DNA of 64,000 nucleotides from CAZAPG01 sp964486935 (GTDB lineage: Bacteria > Chloroflexota > Anaerolineae > 4572-78 > J111): NCBI GenBank assembly GCA_964486935.1, contig CAZAPG010000020.1:41459-105458 (forward strand), read 5' to 3'. Shown in pieces: positions 9,517-17,458 of the stretch. The notes below the pieces were generated by a model. That model saw only the letters and a program-made list of their open reading frames with translations. It was not told the DNA's origin and did not search any database. Within the stretch, counting starts at the first letter, position 1. Every line of letters begins with the position of its first letter. The position numbers and the translations under genes are program-made.

Positions 9517-9635
9517 TTGTAATCTCCTGTAATTTGATTTGTGGCCTTATTCAATTGTAAAAAATGACACGGTGGGGGTCTATTAGACTATAGAGTTACA
9601 CTATTTATAACCCATTATGCCTGGCGTTGCAAGCC

Positions 9636-11135
9636 CTATTTTAACCACGATTCTGCCAGCAAGTTTATATTTTGGCCCGACACGCGCCCGGCGGTGGCCA
9701 GGAAGGTTTGGGGTGTGACAATTTTGTAGCGATTTTCGGCAAAGTAAGTTTGCAACACCTGGCGGTACATATCGTCGCCCAACTGCTCTCGCAGGGCGTT
9801 AAAAAAGAGCGCAGCCTTGGCGTAGACCAGCAACTCGTAGCTGGCCGGGTCAAATTCGCCGGCGGGCCGGTCGACCACGCCATCCACGCCGCCGGCGGCG
9901 GCTGTATCAAACGGAATGAACCAGCGCCCGGTTAGCAGTCGCTCGGCGGCGCTCTGGCCAAATACGCCCCGGTAGTAATCAAAGGCGCTGTATTCGGTCA
10001 GGCCTTCATCTAGCCAGGGGTGGCGGTAAGGGTTGTTGCCCACCAGCCCATACCACCATTGGTGGGCCACCTCGTGCGCTACCAAAAAAGTAAGAAACTC
10101 GCGCTGGTCAGTGTACAAATCTGTGCCAATCAGAATCAGCCCGCTGTACTCCATCCCCCGCACATTGAGCGGCGCTTCAATCACATCGAGTTCGGTGTAG
10201 GGGTAGGGGCCGTAAGTATCGCTGTAGAGGCGCAGAGCGGCAGTGGCGTGGGCCAGCGCGGTGAGCGCGGCGGCCTCGTGGCCGGGCAGGTAGTAGCTGG
10301 TTACGGTGGCCCCGGCGGCGCTATCGCTGATGGCCTGAAACGGCCCGGCGATGATGGTCATATCGCGCAGGGGGCCGCCGGTAAATTGCCAGGTGCGGCT
10401 GCCATCGGGGTTATCAATAACATTCAACGCCACCCCGCTGGCAACCACGACCATTTCAACCGGCAGGGTGATATCAAGCTGGTACAGGGCGACTTCATTA
10501 AACAGCATGTCGGCGTGGGCGGGCGGGTCGTCTAACACCCACTCGCCGGCCTGCTGCACGGCCAGGGTGGGGTAAAAACCGGGCAGGCTTAAAATGTCGC
10601 CATCCCAGCCAAACAGGGTGTAGCTGCCGGTTGTGGTTTGGCCCAGTTGGGTGGTAAAGGCCAGCTCGATAGTAGCCAGGGCGGATGGGCCGCCCTCGCC
10701 GGTGGAGGGGACAGCCAGCCGCAAGGCGGTATTGTTAGCCAGCGGCAATATTTCTGCCGGCGCGCCATTTAACAGGGCCTGGGTAACTTCCAGGGAGCCA
10801 TCGTAATTATCTATGTTAGGATAAAGCCGGAAGACCAGCTCTGGCCCTGGGGCGGGAACGACCACCCGCATCACCCCGTTGAGCGCGGTTTGCTCTCCAT
10901 TGAGCCGGGCGGTGATGTGGTAGCGGGGGAGCGGGCCAAGAGCCTCGATATCTTGCCGCGCCCAGGGTTGCAAAATAGCTCGGTAGTGAACGAAGGGGTC
11001 GGGGGTAGGCGTAGGGGTGATGAGGCCGGCATCTACCAGAATTTGAGTCGGCTGGCAGGCGGCAACAGTAATGAGAAAAAAAGAGGCGGTCAGCCATAAA
11101 ATAATCGAACGAAAGGTTGAAATAATGTTGGTCAT
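9636..11135 (-). CDS. M1-family metallopeptidase lipoprotein
   Basis: A 499-residue paralogue of the peptidase at 6.9-8.5 kb. The signal peptide ends in a good lipobox (VAAC, Cys about residue 27), then a TPTPTPD linker. The catalytic motif is FLVAHEVAHQWWYGLVGN, with HExxH and the third zinc ligand in WLDEGLTEYS. As in its paralogue, the C-terminal domain of large M1 aminopeptidases is reduced. It is first in a likely operon with the LPxSG lipoprotein and the second peptidase. The mRNA may be leaderless, because an extended -10 (TGGTATAAT) ends 6 bases before the ATG. Confidence 0.85.
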   Translation of the reverse strand: MTNIISTFRSIILWLTASFFLITVAACQPTQILVDAGLITPTPTPDPFVHYRAILQPWARQDIEALGPLPRYHITARLNGEQTALNGVMRVVVPAPGPELVFRLYPNIDNYDGSLEVTQALLNGAPAEILPLANNTALRLAVPSTGEGGPSALATIELAFTTQLGQTTTGSYTLFGWDGDILSLPGFYPTLAVQQAGEWVLDDPPAHADMLFNEVALYQLDITLPVEMVVVASGVALNVIDNPDGSRTWQFTGGPLRDMTIIAGPFQAISDSAAGATVTSYYLPGHEAAALTALAHATAALRLYSDTYGPYPYTELDVIEAPLNVRGMEYSGLILIGTDLYTDQREFLTFLVAHEVAHQWWYGLVGNNPYRHPWLDEGLTEYSAFDYYRGVFGQSAAERLLTGRWFIPFDTAAAGGVDGVVDRPAGEFDPASYELLVYAKAALFFNALREQLGDDMYRQVLQTYFAENRYKIVTPQTFLATAGRVSGQNINLLAESWLK

Positions 11136-11141
11136 AGGCTG

Positions 11142-11150
11142 ATTATACCA
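11142..11150 (-). promoter_or_regulatory. Extended -10 promoter of the M1 peptidase operon, leaderless
   Basis: TGGTATAAT on the minus strand; transcription would begin at or within a base or two of the A of the start codon at 11135, giving an mRNA without a 5' leader. No strong -35 is present, as is usual with extended -10 promoters. Confidence 0.5.
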
Positions 11151-11198
11151 CAGCCAATTTGGAACTAACCAGGAACCCCGGCCCCCTTTCGCTTCTTT

Positions 11199-11227
11199 TT
11201 GACAAGCCCATATGCTTGTGATAAACT
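11199..11227 (+). promoter_or_regulatory. Promoter of the nuo operon
   Basis: TTGACA (11199-11204) and TAAACT (11222-11227) are separated by 17 bases, 60 bases before nuoA. The spacer contains the short dyad CAAGC/GCTTG. It is divergent from the M1 peptidase promoter. Confidence 0.5.
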
Positions 11228-11287
11228 GAACGAATGATTCTTGACAAGGCCCATCACCAACATTCCACGCAGAAAGGGTGTTAAACC

Positions 11288-11644
11288 TTGCCGGTCGATT
11301 ATTTACCCATCCTCATTTTATTCATTGTTGCCGCCATCATTGCCGCATCGTCGCTGGTGCTACCCCACTATTTGGGGCCGCGCCTCCCCAACAAGGCCAA
11401 ATCAGAGGTCATCGAGTCTGGTAAACTCAACTACGGCGACGCTCGCCGCCGGGTGCCGGTGCAGTACTACGTGGTGGCCATGCTCTTCATTATCTTTGAT
11501 ATTGAAGTGCTCTTTCTTTACCCCTGGGCCGTACTCTTTTGGGATTTGAAGTGGTTCGGGTTAATCCAGATTGGCATTTTTACCCTGCTGCTGGTTGAAA
11601 GCTTTGTTTACATGTGGAAGAAAGGGGTGCTGGAATGGGAGTAG
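11288..11644 (+). CDS. nuoA: NADH-quinone oxidoreductase subunit A
   Basis: The 118-residue membrane subunit of respiratory complex I, first gene of a 13-gene operon. Three hydrophobic helices are visible (about 5-28, 60-82, 88-110), with the conserved loop NYGDARRRVPVQYYVVAMLF and the buried acidic stretch IIFDIEVLFLYPWA that is diagnostic of NuoA/ND3. The start is TTG at 11288, preceded by AAAGGG about 9 bases upstream; there is no ATG that would retain the first helix. Its last codons overlap the start of nuoB by 10 bases, implying translational coupling. Confidence 0.93.
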   Translation: MPVDYLPILILFIVAAIIAASSLVLPHYLGPRLPNKAKSEVIESGKLNYGDARRRVPVQYYVVAMLFIIFDIEVLFLYPWAVLFWDLKWFGLIQIGIFTLLLVESFVYMWKKGVLEWE

Positions 11645-12165
11645 CCGTTGGAGTCCCCACCCGCCAGGATTTGGAAGCGGCCCAGGCCCAGGGAAAAACC
11701 GGCGCGATAGGCCTGGCCCTGGCCCGGCTGGAAGACGTGGTCAACTGGGGCCGGGCCAACTCGGTTTGGCCGCTCACCTTTGGGCTGGCCTGCTGCGCCA
11801 TCGAGCAAATCAGCTCCGGCATGGCCCGTTTTGACATTGCCCGCTTTGGCTCCGAGGTCTTTCGGGCCTCGCCCCGCCAGGCCGATTTGCTGATTGTCTC
11901 GGGCCGGGTTTCAAACAAAATGGCCCCGGTCATCAAACGCATCTTCGACCAGATGTCGTACCCCAAATGGGTCATCGCCATGGGCGACTGCGCCTCGTGC
12001 GGCGGCCCCTTTAACAATTACGCCATCATTCAGGGCGTCGATAAGATTTTGCCGGTTGATGTTTACGTGCCCGGCTGCCCGCCTCGCCCGGAGGCGCTGT
12101 TTTACGCCATCGACAAACTGCGTGAAAAAGTAAAAGCCGAAGAGAAACTGGGTATCCGAGAGTAA
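11635..12165 (+). CDS. nuoB: NADH-quinone oxidoreductase subunit B
   Basis: A 176-residue peripheral-arm subunit that holds the terminal 4Fe-4S cluster N2, which reduces quinone. The ligands are present: the adjacent cysteine pair in ACCAIE, the Cys in GDCASCGG and the Cys in VPGCPPRP. I start at ATG 11635, inside the end of nuoA and behind AAAGGGGTG; an in-frame start at 11614 would overlap more and adds residues lacking conservation. nuoCD follows 2 bases after the stop. Confidence 0.95.
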   Translation: MGVAVGVPTRQDLEAAQAQGKTGAIGLALARLEDVVNWGRANSVWPLTFGLACCAIEQISSGMARFDIARFGSEVFRASPRQADLLIVSGRVSNKMAPVIKRIFDQMSYPKWVIAMGDCASCGGPFNNYAIIQGVDKILPVDVYVPGCPPRPEALFYAIDKLREKVKAEEKLGIRE

Positions 12166-12167
12166 CA

Positions 12168-13928
12168 ATGACCAATCCCATTGTTGAAACATTAAACGCC
12201 AGATTTCCGTCGACCCTCAAAGCGCATACAGAATTCAGGGATGAGTTGTCCATTACCGTCGCCGCCGATGACTTTCACGATGTTGCCCGCTTTCTGCGCC
12301 ATGATGACGATTTGCAGTTTGACCTGCTGGTTGACGTGTACGGCGCCGACCGGCTGAAGCTGAGGCAATCGCCTCGCTTTGCCGCCAACTACGAGCTGTA
12401 CTCCATCCCCAAAAACAGATTTCTGCGGGTTATTGTTGAGGCCGCCGACCCCCAGACCAACGGCAAGCGCGACGCGCTGCCCGCCATCCCCAGCGTAACC
12501 GATATCTGGGCCACCGCCGACTGGCTGGAGCGTGAAACCTACGACCTGATGGGGATTAAGTTTGACAACCACCCCAACCTGCGCCGCATGATGATGCCCG
12601 ACAACTGGGTCGGCCACCCGCTGCGCAAGGATTATCCGCTGGGCGGTGAGCCGGTTTATTTTGAGCACGACCGCGACAACCCCCGCTTTGCCCACCTGGG
12701 CCAGCAAATTATGTACGGCCCCTCCTTTGAAACCGAACTGCCGCCGGAGATGGATACCGACGAGCACATGGTTATCAACCTGGGGCCGCATCATCCGGCC
12801 ACCCACGGCGTGCTGCGCCTGGCCACCGAGCTGGACGGCGAGATTGTGGTCCGCGTCAGCCCGGAGCTGGGCTATCTGCACTCCGGCTTTGAAAAAACCG
12901 GCGAAAACAAAAGGTACGAAAAGTTTATTCCCTACTGCGACCGCATGGACTACGTGGCCCCGATGAGCAACAACTGGGCCTATGTGCGCACGGTTGAAAA
13001 GCTGCTGGATGTCGACATCCCCAAACACGTGGAATATGCCCGCGTAATTCTGGTAGAGTTGCAACGCATTGCCAGCCATCTGGTCTGGCTGGGAACCCAC
13101 GGCATGGATGTCAGCGGCACGGCCCACGTTATCAGCCAGTATACCTTCCAGATGCGGGAGCGCATCCTGGATATTTACGAGATGGTCTGCGGCGCGCGGA
13201 TGACCACCAGTTACTTCAGCGTGGGCGGCCTGCGCTGGCCCCTGCCCGGCGCTTTTATGGATGCCGTGCGCGCCTTTTTGAAGGAGTTTGCCGGCTATTT
13301 CAAGGATTTCGAGGCTCTGCTCACCAATAATCCGCTCTGGTTGAGCCGGCTCAAGGGCATCGGCCATTTGCCGGCGGATGTGGCCGTCTCGCTGGGCATC
13401 ACCGGCCCGATGTTGCGGGCGGCCGGCGTACCGCTCGACCTGCGCAAGGCGCAACCTTACTCGGTCTACCCTGAGCTTGATTTTGACGTACCCACCGCCA
13501 CCGAGGCCGACTGCTACGCCCGCTATCAGGTGCGAATCAACGAAGTACGGCAAAGCGTGCGTATTGTTGAGCAGGCCATGCAAAAAATCAAACCCGGCCC
13601 GTACCGCACCAGCGACCGTAAAGTGGCCCTGCCGCCCCGGCACGAAATTTCCACCAGCATGGAGTCGCTCATTCACCACTTTAAGCTGGTCACAGAAGGC
13701 TATCGCCCGCCCGAGGGTCAGGTTTATCAGGTTATGGAAAACCCCAAAGGCTGGCTGGGCTTCGGCCTGATTAGCGATGGCACCGCCGTGCCGCATCGCC
13801 TGCGGGTGCGCGGTCCATCGTTTGTAAATCTCCAGGCCACCGACCACATGGCCCGGGGGGGTTTTATTGCCGACCTGATTACCATCATCGGCTCCATCGA
13901 CATTGTTTTGGGAGAGGTTGACCGCTAA
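12168..13928 (+). CDS. nuoCD: Fused NADH-quinone oxidoreductase subunits C and D
   Basis: A 586-residue fusion. Residues 1-170 are NuoC (30-kDa subunit), ending with the signature HPLRKDYPLGGEP. Residues about 195-586 are NuoD (49-kDa subunit), with NLGPHHPATHGVLR, ELGYLHSGFEK, DRMDYVAPMSNN and the C-terminal IIGSIDIVLGEVDR. NuoD forms the quinone pocket together with NuoB; the conserved His of GPHHPATHG and the Tyr-containing region are intact. C-D fusion is known from enterobacteria and several other phyla. The stop overlaps the nuoE start in TAATG. Confidence 0.95.
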   Translation: MTNPIVETLNARFPSTLKAHTEFRDELSITVAADDFHDVARFLRHDDDLQFDLLVDVYGADRLKLRQSPRFAANYELYSIPKNRFLRVIVEAADPQTNGKRDALPAIPSVTDIWATADWLERETYDLMGIKFDNHPNLRRMMMPDNWVGHPLRKDYPLGGEPVYFEHDRDNPRFAHLGQQIMYGPSFETELPPEMDTDEHMVINLGPHHPATHGVLRLATELDGEIVVRVSPELGYLHSGFEKTGENKRYEKFIPYCDRMDYVAPMSNNWAYVRTVEKLLDVDIPKHVEYARVILVELQRIASHLVWLGTHGMDVSGTAHVISQYTFQMRERILDIYEMVCGARMTTSYFSVGGLRWPLPGAFMDAVRAFLKEFAGYFKDFEALLTNNPLWLSRLKGIGHLPADVAVSLGITGPMLRAAGVPLDLRKAQPYSVYPELDFDVPTATEADCYARYQVRINEVRQSVRIVEQAMQKIKPGPYRTSDRKVALPPRHEISTSMESLIHHFKLVTEGYRPPEGQVYQVMENPKGWLGFGLISDGTAVPHRLRVRGPSFVNLQATDHMARGGFIADLITIIGSIDIVLGEVDR

Positions 13929-14419
13929 TGGCCTGGACCGAAAAAGAGCAACAAGAACTTGATGATATCCTGAAAAAATATCCGGCCAACCGAAAATTAT
14001 CGGCAGTGCTGCCGGCCCTGTATCTGGCCCAGCGCGAGAAAAACTGGCTGGATGACGATGATATTGCCGCCGTGGCCGAGGCGCTGGATATACCACTCAC
14101 CCACGTTCACTCCATCGTGGGCTTTTATACCCTGTTTCGCAAAGAAAAAACGGGCAAATACATGATTCAATTTTGCACCGACCTGCCCTGCGCCCTGCGC
14201 GGCGCGGAGGATTTCTACAAGCGCCTGTGCCGGCGGATGGGGCTGGGTCCCAAAGGGGGCACCACCGCAGACGGCCTGTTTACCGTTGAAGAAGTTGTTT
14301 GCATTGCCGCCTGCGACCGCGCCCCCTGCATGCAGGTCAACCTGGATTATTACGAAGATCTGACCGACGAATCATTCGACGAGATTGTTGCCAACCTGCG
14401 AGAGGCGGAAGGCAAGTGA
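13928..14419 (+). CDS. nuoE: NADH-quinone oxidoreductase subunit E
   Basis: A 163-residue thioredoxin-fold subunit of the NADH-oxidising module, carrying the 2Fe-2S cluster N1a. Its four ligands are in FCTDLPC (C-x4-C) and VCIAACDRAP (C-x3-C). Length and motifs are normal. The last two codons and the stop (GGCAAGTGA) already belong to a block of 7-bp repeats that fills the following gap. Unlike usual operons, the next gene is not nuoF but a large membrane protein. Confidence 0.94.
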   Translation: MAWTEKEQQELDDILKKYPANRKLSAVLPALYLAQREKNWLDDDDIAAVAEALDIPLTHVHSIVGFYTLFRKEKTGKYMIQFCTDLPCALRGAEDFYKRLCRRMGLGPKGGTTADGLFTVEEVVCIAACDRAPCMQVNLDYYEDLTDESFDEIVANLREAEGK

Positions 14420-14496
14420 GAGGCAGCAGGTGGCAAGTAATGAAAACTTCAGCCTTTGACTTGTAACCTGCAACTTGCGACCTGCAACCTGCTACC
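14411..14496. repeat. Phased heptamer repeat with inverted arms, nuoE/GT gap
   Basis: DNA built of 7-bp units. The left arm has GGCAAGT at 14411 and again at 14432, three units apart; the right arm from 14451 to 14492 contains AACCTGC at 14465 and 14486, with AACTTGC and GACCTGC between. The right arm is broadly the reverse complement of the left, so the RNA could fold. It includes the end of nuoE and reaches the start codon of the next gene. Confidence 0.75.
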
Positions 14497-17442
14497 GTGT
14501 TACGCGCCATACAAAACCGCCATCTTGATTATTTTTTTATCCTGCTGATTGCCATTGTCGTATTATCGGCATTGCTCTTTAAAATTGGCGACATACCGCC
14601 ACCATATCCCTGGTCTGACGAAAGCGAGATTGCCGCTGATGCCGTCGCTACGCTCCGGCACGGGCCGCGGCTATTCTACCCCGACCAGTTGGCCGGGGGA
14701 TCGCTGGCCGTCTGGCTGGAAGCCGGCTGGATGGCTCTGTTTGGGCGCGGTCTGGTTGGGTTGCGGGTGCTGAACGGGCTGGTCAACGTGGCCACCGCCG
14801 TGTTGATTTACCTGCTGGCGCGACAGCTTCCCCTCGCCGGAGAGCCTCACCATCAGCGCCTCACCGCCCTGAGCGCCGCGCTTCTGTTTGCCGTGTCAAC
14901 CTGGCTGCTGGGCCTGGGCCGAATTGCCACGCCCAACTGGTCGCTGGTCGGCCTGATGACCGCCCTGGCCTTCTATTTTTTCTGGCGCGGCCTGCGCACC
15001 CGGCGCCGGCGCTACCTGATGATGTGCGGCGTGGTGATAGGGCTGCTGTTTTACGGCTACATTCCCGGCTACTTTGTCCCGCTCGTTCCGGCCCTGTTTC
15101 TGATAGCGGCGCGGCTCATCAATAACCATTTACCAATTACCAATGACCACTTACCACTTACTAAATTCCCCCTACTCCCTACCCCCTACTCCCTGCTCCC
15201 TTTCTTCACCACCCTGCTCGTTGCCGCCCCCATGCTCATCTTTTTTGCCCTGCATCCCGTTGCGGCTTTGCAGCGCCCGCTTCAACTGGCCGGCACCAAC
15301 GAATTATCGCCCGGCGCTTCACTGCTGGATGCGGCCATTGATACGCTGTCAACGTTTGGATTGTATCCCAACTGGTTGTGGCAGGGGCGCTTCGAGCGCC
15401 TGGCCTTTGACCCGCTGGTTACGGTCCTGTTTGTGGCCGGAGTGCTGGTCAGCCTGTGGCGCTGGCGAGAACCGGGCTATCTGTTTTTGCTAATCTGGTG
15501 GGGCGTGATGATGGCCCCGGCAGTGCTGTCCCGTTCGGCCAGCCAGGGCTTCATTTTTGAGCTGTGGCGGCGGGGGGTTGGCGCGCAGCCGGCCTCGTTT
15601 ATGCTGGCAGCGGTGGGATTGCAGGCATTGGTTAGCCTGACGCCATTATTACACGCACACGCGCGAACGCAAAGGAGCGGGCGAGCAGAACTGAGCGGAA
15701 GCAAAGCGGTTTCCCTGTTCACCCGCTCTTTTGCATACCCGTTAGTTATGGCGCTGGCAGTAGGGGTGTCGGCGCTGTTGGGCTACCGGCTCTATTTTGG
15801 GCAATGGGCCAACAGCGGGGCGATACCCATCCTGTTCGCCGAGTCGCCTGTGCGCATGGTGGATTGGATGGCTACCCACAGTAACCCGCAGACTGCCTTC
15901 ATTTTTCCTATCCGGCCCAATGTCAGCCCAACCACCCGCCCGGAATTGTTCACGGTGCGCTATCTGTACAACGGGCCGTCAATTACCCTTTTTCCGGCGA
16001 TGGACGAGCAGAGCGTGGGCGACTCGCTGGCCGAACTGCTGCGCGCAAAGCCCGCCACCGTCAAATTGATGATGTCCAGCCGGGTTGAGGTAGACCCGAA
16101 GGGCTATTTTGAATACGCGCTGGGGCTGCGGGGCCGGGCAGTATCGCAGGAACGCCTGCCCGATTACCGGATAACCACCTATCAAATGCAGGTCGATGAG
16201 CCAACCCTGCCGAAGTTAGCCCCCGCGGATGTAAATTTCGGCGACGCGCTGCGGTTGACGGGGCAGCGCATCGGCAGCGTCTCGCCGCTGGCGGGACAAT
16301 CATTGAGCGTGGCGCTGCGCTGGCAAACCCAAATCGAGCCGGACGCCGATTACAACGCCAGCCTGATTTTGCTTGACTCGCAGGGAGGGGAGGTCGTCAG
16401 ACTGGATAAACCCCTTCTCAGCGCGGGTGATTATTTAACGACTCGCCACTGGCCGCCCGGTGACGAGTCAACCCATTACTTTGCATTGCCCATTCCGGCC
16501 GATACGCCGCCGGGCCGCCACAGCCTGAGCGTAACGCTGTACAACGCCCAGACCGGGGCGCAATTATTGGCGGCGGGCAGCCTGTTGCTGCGGCTGGCCG
16601 AAGTGGAAATTCAGCCAGCGCTGGCCGACCCGGCGACGCTGCAAATTCCGCAGTCGCTGGATATCACCTTTCCGGGCGGGCTGGCGCTTAAAGGTGTCAA
16701 CGTTGCGGCGGTCTATCGCCCCGGCGACAGGCCGGATGTTTTGCTCTGGTGGCAGGCCGCCGAAAAAATTGAGGAAAATATCGGGCTGGCGCTGGCCCTG
16801 GCTCAACTGGGGCGCGACCCCGTGCCGCTGATGGCGCAGCCCCGGCCATTGATTGAGGGCTATTTAACCCCCGACTGGCCGCCCGGCAGCACCTATCGGG
16901 CCAGATACCGGCTGTTGCTGCCCGCCTCGTTACCCGGCGGCGATTATTCGCTGGCGCTGCGGCTGATTGACCTGACCAGCGGTGAGACGCTGGCCGACCA
17001 ACTGCTGGCGCCGCTGGCCGTCGAGGCCCGTCAACATCAATTTGATGCCCCGCCGCCGGCCCATCAACTGGAGGCGGATTTTGGCGATACCATCCGGCTA
17101 CGTGGTTTTGAGCTGAGTGGGGCCGCGCCGGGGCAAACCCTTGAGTTGAAGGTGCAGTGGCAGGCGCTCCGGGAGATGAGCGTATCCTACAAAATATTTC
17201 TGCACCTGACCGACAGCGCGGGTCGCGTGCTCAGCCAGGTGGACACCCTGCCGCAGCAGGGCCACGCGCCAACCACCGGCTGGGTGTCGGGCGAAATCAT
17301 TGAAGATGAATTAAGGCTGACCATCCCGGCGGAGTTGCCCACGGGCAGCCGCCGGCTGGTGATTGGCTGGTATGATGAAACCACCGGCCAGCGGTTGAAG
17401 GCCGGTGAGGGCGACCAGGTGACTCTGGTTGAAATCAATTAG
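14497..17442 (+). CDS. GT39-like polytopic membrane glycosyltransferase with C-terminal beta domains
   Basis: A 981-residue membrane protein starting at GTG 14497. The first 550 residues contain about ten hydrophobic helices and an early periplasmic loop with the acidic motif YPWSDESEIAADA, as in dolichol/undecaprenol-phosphate-sugar transferases (PMT/ArnT, GT39 class). Residues about 560-981 are soluble and made of repeated beta-sandwich-like blocks (FGDALRLTGQ..., FGDTIRLRGFEL...), each with a VALRWQ or LKVQWQA strand. The family is common in Chloroflexota; the sugar and acceptor are unknown. It lies in the same direction inside the nuo operon, 77 bases after nuoE and 16 before nuoF, so it is probably cotranscribed although unrelated to complex I. 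A block of repeat DNA is translated at residues 210-235. Confidence 0.75.
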   Translation: MLRAIQNRHLDYFFILLIAIVVLSALLFKIGDIPPPYPWSDESEIAADAVATLRHGPRLFYPDQLAGGSLAVWLEAGWMALFGRGLVGLRVLNGLVNVATAVLIYLLARQLPLAGEPHHQRLTALSAALLFAVSTWLLGLGRIATPNWSLVGLMTALAFYFFWRGLRTRRRRYLMMCGVVIGLLFYGYIPGYFVPLVPALFLIAARLINNHLPITNDHLPLTKFPLLPTPYSLLPFFTTLLVAAPMLIFFALHPVAALQRPLQLAGTNELSPGASLLDAAIDTLSTFGLYPNWLWQGRFERLAFDPLVTVLFVAGVLVSLWRWREPGYLFLLIWWGVMMAPAVLSRSASQGFIFELWRRGVGAQPASFMLAAVGLQALVSLTPLLHAHARTQRSGRAELSGSKAVSLFTRSFAYPLVMALAVGVSALLGYRLYFGQWANSGAIPILFAESPVRMVDWMATHSNPQTAFIFPIRPNVSPTTRPELFTVRYLYNGPSITLFPAMDEQSVGDSLAELLRAKPATVKLMMSSRVEVDPKGYFEYALGLRGRAVSQERLPDYRITTYQMQVDEPTLPKLAPADVNFGDALRLTGQRIGSVSPLAGQSLSVALRWQTQIEPDADYNASLILLDSQGGEVVRLDKPLLSAGDYLTTRHWPPGDESTHYFALPIPADTPPGRHSLSVTLYNAQTGAQLLAAGSLLLRLAEVEIQPALADPATLQIPQSLDITFPGGLALKGVNVAAVYRPGDRPDVLLWWQAAEKIEENIGLALALAQLGRDPVPLMAQPRPLIEGYLTPDWPPGSTYRARYRLLLPASLPGGDYSLALRLIDLTSGETLADQLLAPLAVEARQHQFDAPPPAHQLEADFGDTIRLRGFELSGAAPGQTLELKVQWQALREMSVSYKIFLHLTDSAGRVLSQVDTLPQQGHAPTTGWVSGEIIEDELRLTIPAELPTGSRRLVIGWYDETTGQRLKAGEGDQVTLVEIN
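15125..15201 (+). repeat. In-frame 77-bp array of eleven heptamers inside a coding region
   Basis: Eleven consecutive 7-bp units in strict phase. The first six are of the ACCAATT type (for example ACCAATT then ACCAATG), the next five of the ACTCCCT type. It is translated as a Pro/Leu/Thr-rich loop (ITNDHLPLTKFP, then LLPTPYSLLP) between two hydrophobic helices of the GT39-like protein. The same ACCAATT unit occurs between nuoF and nuoG. Confidence 0.85.
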
Positions 17443-17458
17443 TAGCAAAAGGAAAGCT

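Noticed and set aside
12192..14096. Long minus-strand open frame opposite nuoCD
   Set aside because: A shadow frame: it mirrors the strongly conserved NuoC/NuoD coding sequence and shows no domain.
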